64,000 nt of DNA. It comes from Linnemannia hyalina. Lineage: Eukaryota > Mortierellomycota > Mortierellomycetes > Mortierellales > Mortierellaceae. A model generated the notes under the pieces. It made no database searches, was not told the origin of the DNA, and worked only from the letters and a program-made list of their open reading frames with translations. Shown piece after piece: positions 60,987 to 64,000 of the stretch. Position 1 is the first letter of the stretch, and each line of letters begins with the position of its first letter. Position numbers and translations under genes: made by a program. The stretch covers positions 2,108,001 to 2,172,000 of the forward strand of contig JAHRHY010000005.1 in assembly GCA_019671135.1 (NCBI GenBank), in the 5' to 3' direction.

Positions 60987-63697
60987 CTAGCTATGATTAC
61001 CTTTATGGAACTCGAACTTATACTTGCGTGCACAACGATGGAGTGTCTTCCCAAGTGGTTTGGGTCCGCAAAAGAAAACACCGACTTGACCGTGTTCTCG
61101 TGGATGTGCCAGGGCCAATTCTCCAAAGATCTTGTCAAAGTTGGGGCGGCCGTAGTAAGTTGGTGACCTCAGGCCTGTAATCGCGTCCCTGTCGCGCGAG
61201 TCTATCGTTGGGTTTTGGCATGTTGATGAAACGGAGGCTAAAGTGAGAAGAAAGAAAATACGTATTCACACTTGGACGAAACATGACAGTACAAAAAGTG
61301 ATGGGCATACCTGACAAGGTCTCATTGGATCTGTTGAACTCTTCGCCCAGCATGACCTCCATCGGGAACGCGCCAGATCCATCCAGAGGAACCTGCGGTG
61401 TCGTCAATAGATCCCTTTCCTCACCTTCCTCACCCTCAACCGCCTGTCCCAGATGCACCCCACCACCACCACCACCACCACCACCACCATAATGCTTACT
61501 CCGGAAATGCCTCGCCGCAGCAGCAGCCGCAGAAGCCCTGGCCTCCATCAAAACCGTATCCAATTCCTCCTTCCCCAACTCACCCGTCAAATAACTCCGA
61601 ATCTCCAAAAAGTCACTCAAGTTCTGTTCCTCGAGCGCAATCAACAAATCCTGGAACCACTCAAACGCATCCCGGTCCCGACAGACCCAAAAGAAGTAAA
61701 CCTTTCGCAGGGTAATGATTTTTGTGGGTTGCATGACGCTGTACCAGATATGCTTGAGGACACTGGCAAAGGGGGTGACGCCGATGCCGGCGCCGACGAG
61801 GACGGCGATCTCGTAGTTGAAAGCGTCTTCGCTTGGTGAGCCATAGGGGCCGTCGAGGAGGACTCGGGGGAGGGTTATGATGGGCGGGTCTGGCGGTGTG
61901 TGGAATTGCATGCTGTTCGTTGAGGCTGAAATTCCGAAGGTGTGTAACAGATGATAAAGTTCTGTCAGTAGAAGTTACGCTTTGACCATGTTGACATGAA
62001 AACAGACAAATAGAAATGAAACATCCTGTCGGAGACATACCAGAGGGATTGACCCGTGATTTGGCACCGCTCAAAGAAGCGCCAGATCCAAACACCATCG
62101 AGTCAGTAGCGACTGCAGTACTAGACGCCGAAGCGATCCCTCCGTCTACCCCAGCCATCTCCATCTCGCCTCCCATTGACCGATTCCTGAGCTCCTCAAT
62201 CCAGAACTGCTGTTCATCATCAAAAGAACACCCCAACCGCCTCGCAAAGGCAGTCGTCCAATCGCCCACAATCCGAATATGAACACTCACGTAATCCTCC
62301 TCGGGCGCAGAAGTAATCGTAAACGGGTGCCATTCAAATGCAGAAATATCCGGGCAATTCAAAAAAATGTACTGGCCCGCCTTGGTACGAAAGAAGGATG
62401 AATCCCCTTGGCGGTTGTTGGGCTTTTTGATTTGGACTTCGAGGACTTTGGAAGGGTGGAGGACGATTTTGGAGATGGAGGTGGCGGGGAGGCGGGCGCG
62501 GAACTCGCGGATGGTGCGTTCGAGGATGTAGAAGAATAGGGAGCCGAGGACGAATTTGTAGGATGTGGGGGAGGATTTGCAGTAAGGTGGAGTATCGGCG
62601 CGGATGAAGCAGAATGCGCCGTGGTACATGAGTGTAAGGAAGAAGAGGATGAAGAGGTGGTGGGTGTACCAGAATGTCTCGAAGCCCTTCCTTCTTACTC
62701 GTTCTATGTTTGAAGGGTGTTTTCATGTTAGCAGTTGATGTGCACGGTTTGCATGGCAATGAATTAATTTGAGTTGTGGAGACGAGAACTTACCGACGGA
62801 GGAGGTGACCATGAGGAAGAGGATGAGCATCAAGACATGCCCCGTAAAGCCCGGACCTGTGAACAACGCCATATACTGTGCCGACTTCTTCACTTCGCCA
62901 TTCTCTCGCCGCTCAGCCTGCTCGAGTCGATAATAATTAACATAGTGCCCAGCACTATGTACAACCGCGAATAAAACAATCGACCAAGCAACCGTCTTGT
63001 GGAACAACACATTCTTATCAAAAGGCACAACGCCATTCAAAAACGTCGACCTCAACACCGAAATCAAGTTCCTACATACCGAGAGCAGAATCACTCCGCA
63101 ATCAAAATTAATCACCGCCGCCGACCCCTTCGCAACACCCAACGTAACCCCCAATTTGGTCCGTGCCTGCGAGTAATGGGTGGAGCGGTTATAGATCTCA
63201 AAGGAAAAGTAAAAGATGAGGAATTGGAGGAGAGACCAGAAGGAGAGAAAGATGATGCGGGGGCTTTCGTTGAGGAGGAATTGGTCTAGACGGGTGCGGA
63301 GTGGGGAGCGTTGTGGGGGCATGCCGAGGGAGGCGAATTTCTGGGCGATGGCTTTTTCGATGCTGCGTTGGGATGGGGATGTTGGAAGAGGACTTTTGCT
63401 GCTGTTTACGCTGGTGCTGTTGTTGGTACTGTGTTGGTGGTGAGAGTGACTAGGTGGGTTTAGGAACTGTGAACTTCCTGTTGAGCCAGAGTCGATGGGT
63501 TTGAATGACGATGAGGACGAGGATGTTATCGCAGAGTCATGGAGTTGCCAGACTTGAGTACGAGCAGTAGTGGTGCTTTGCCCATGCGCTGATTCATCGC
63601 TGTCCTGTTGTATAGAGGCGGTATTGCTGTTCTGTGTGTTATCCTGGCTGTAGACCTTGATGTCCACTTCTGCTGTTGCTGCTGCTGGTTGCGACAT
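60987..63697 (-). CDS. NADPH oxidase (gp91phox/NOX family)
   Basis: Membrane enzyme that moves electrons from NADPH via FAD and two hemes to oxygen, making superoxide. Four exons on the minus strand: 63697-62794, 62703-62041, 61925-61311 and 61237-60987; 810 residues. An N-terminal extension of about 130 S/T/Q-rich residues has no EF hands. The six-helix heme domain has ligand pairs H233/H247 (FHKTVAWSIVLFAVVHSAGH) and H316/H329 (FWYTHHLFILFFLTLMYHG). FAD site: HPFTITSAPEEDYVSVHIR. NADPH sites: LLDGPYGSPSED, VLVGAGIGVTPFASVLKH and FFWVCRDRDAFEWF. Then DAITGLRSPTYYGRPNFDKIF and VGVFFCGPKPLGKTL near the end. An insert of about 80 residues, with poly-Gly and acidic runs, sits before DAITGLRS. 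Resembles fungal NoxA/NoxB rather than NoxC. Ends KFEFHKGNHS. Confidence 0.95.
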
Positions 63698-64000
63698 GAG
63701 AAATGAAGAAGAGAAATGAGAAGTAAAGGAAAATGTGGATTGCAAAAGTGTGGAGGGGAGAGGAAGAGAGAAATAGGCAGTTTTTCCTTTTTTTTTTTGA
63801 CTCTTTACCTCCGTTCTCGCTCTTCTCCTTCCTTTGTGATCTACTCCTTTTGCGTTTTTATGCCACCTTCTACGTTTCAAGGAGTTTTGTTTGGGCGAAA
63901 TGGGAGGGAGGAGTGGACAAGACCCTTACTTCCTCTCCCTCCTACTTTGCATACGAGTTCCTGCCTGTCTGTGCTCTCAGTTCCTTCTCTCTTGACAAAT
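63698..64000. promoter_or_regulatory. Upstream region of the NOX gene
   Basis: 303 bases to the window edge. On the NOX strand it is C/T-rich just before the ATG. No further gene was recognised. Confidence 0.4.

Overview
The window looks like nuclear DNA of a filamentous fungus, most likely from an early-diverging group such as Mortierellomycetes (Mucoromycota). The evidence is protein-coding genes on both strands, mostly split by short GT-AG introns. The proteins are fungal or eukaryotic in type: HIRA, SRP54, an SR splicing factor, a KEOPS subunit, a SNAP-25-type SNARE, an NADPH oxidase and succinate dehydrogenase cytochrome b small subunit. S/T/P-rich surface proteins and long simple-sequence leaders also fit. 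The lineage is an inference from gene style. I found no rRNA, tRNA, CRISPR array, transposase or reverse transcriptase.

Layout. 0-15.9 kb: the 3' end of a plus-strand gene; a 940-residue protein with a C-terminal DOC/APC10-like domain (-); RNase H1 (-) head-to-head with CGI121 (+); a two-RRM SR protein (-) head-to-head with SRP54 (+); and a Sec9/SNAP-25-like SNARE (+) with a Y/G/N/Q-rich N-terminus. 15.9-20 kb is a gene-poor stretch. 20-27.5 kb: a large bromodomain plus protein-kinase-like protein (+), convergent with an S/T-rich, GPI-anchor-like surface protein (-). 27.5-32.3 kb is a second gene-poor stretch. 32.3-43 kb: an MFS monocarboxylate-type transporter, biotin-protein ligase and a signalling-mucin-like membrane protein, all (+). 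46.4-50.8 kb: a single-pass membrane protein with three PPxY motifs (-), SDH4 (-), and a small protein resembling a free kexin pro-domain that ends in KDEL (+). 51.9-64 kb: an F-box protein (-) head-to-head with HIRA (+), a GFD2-like DEDDh nuclease (+), and an NADPH oxidase (-).

Multiexon models were built by hand. Splice sites were chosen so that the reading frame stays open and the protein motifs join, and every complete model is a multiple of three bases. Four gene pairs share divergent promoters of about 340-470 bp: RNH1/CGI121, SR/SRP54, SDH4/KDEL protein and F-box/HIRA. Functionally the window is mostly housekeeping: RNA processing, protein targeting, chromatin, tRNA modification and respiration. 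A minority concerns the cell surface and signalling: the mucin, the GPI-like protein, the PPxY protein and NOX. The most unusual items are the bromodomain-kinase fusion, the KDEL-ending pro-domain-like protein and the prion-like N-terminus on the SNARE.
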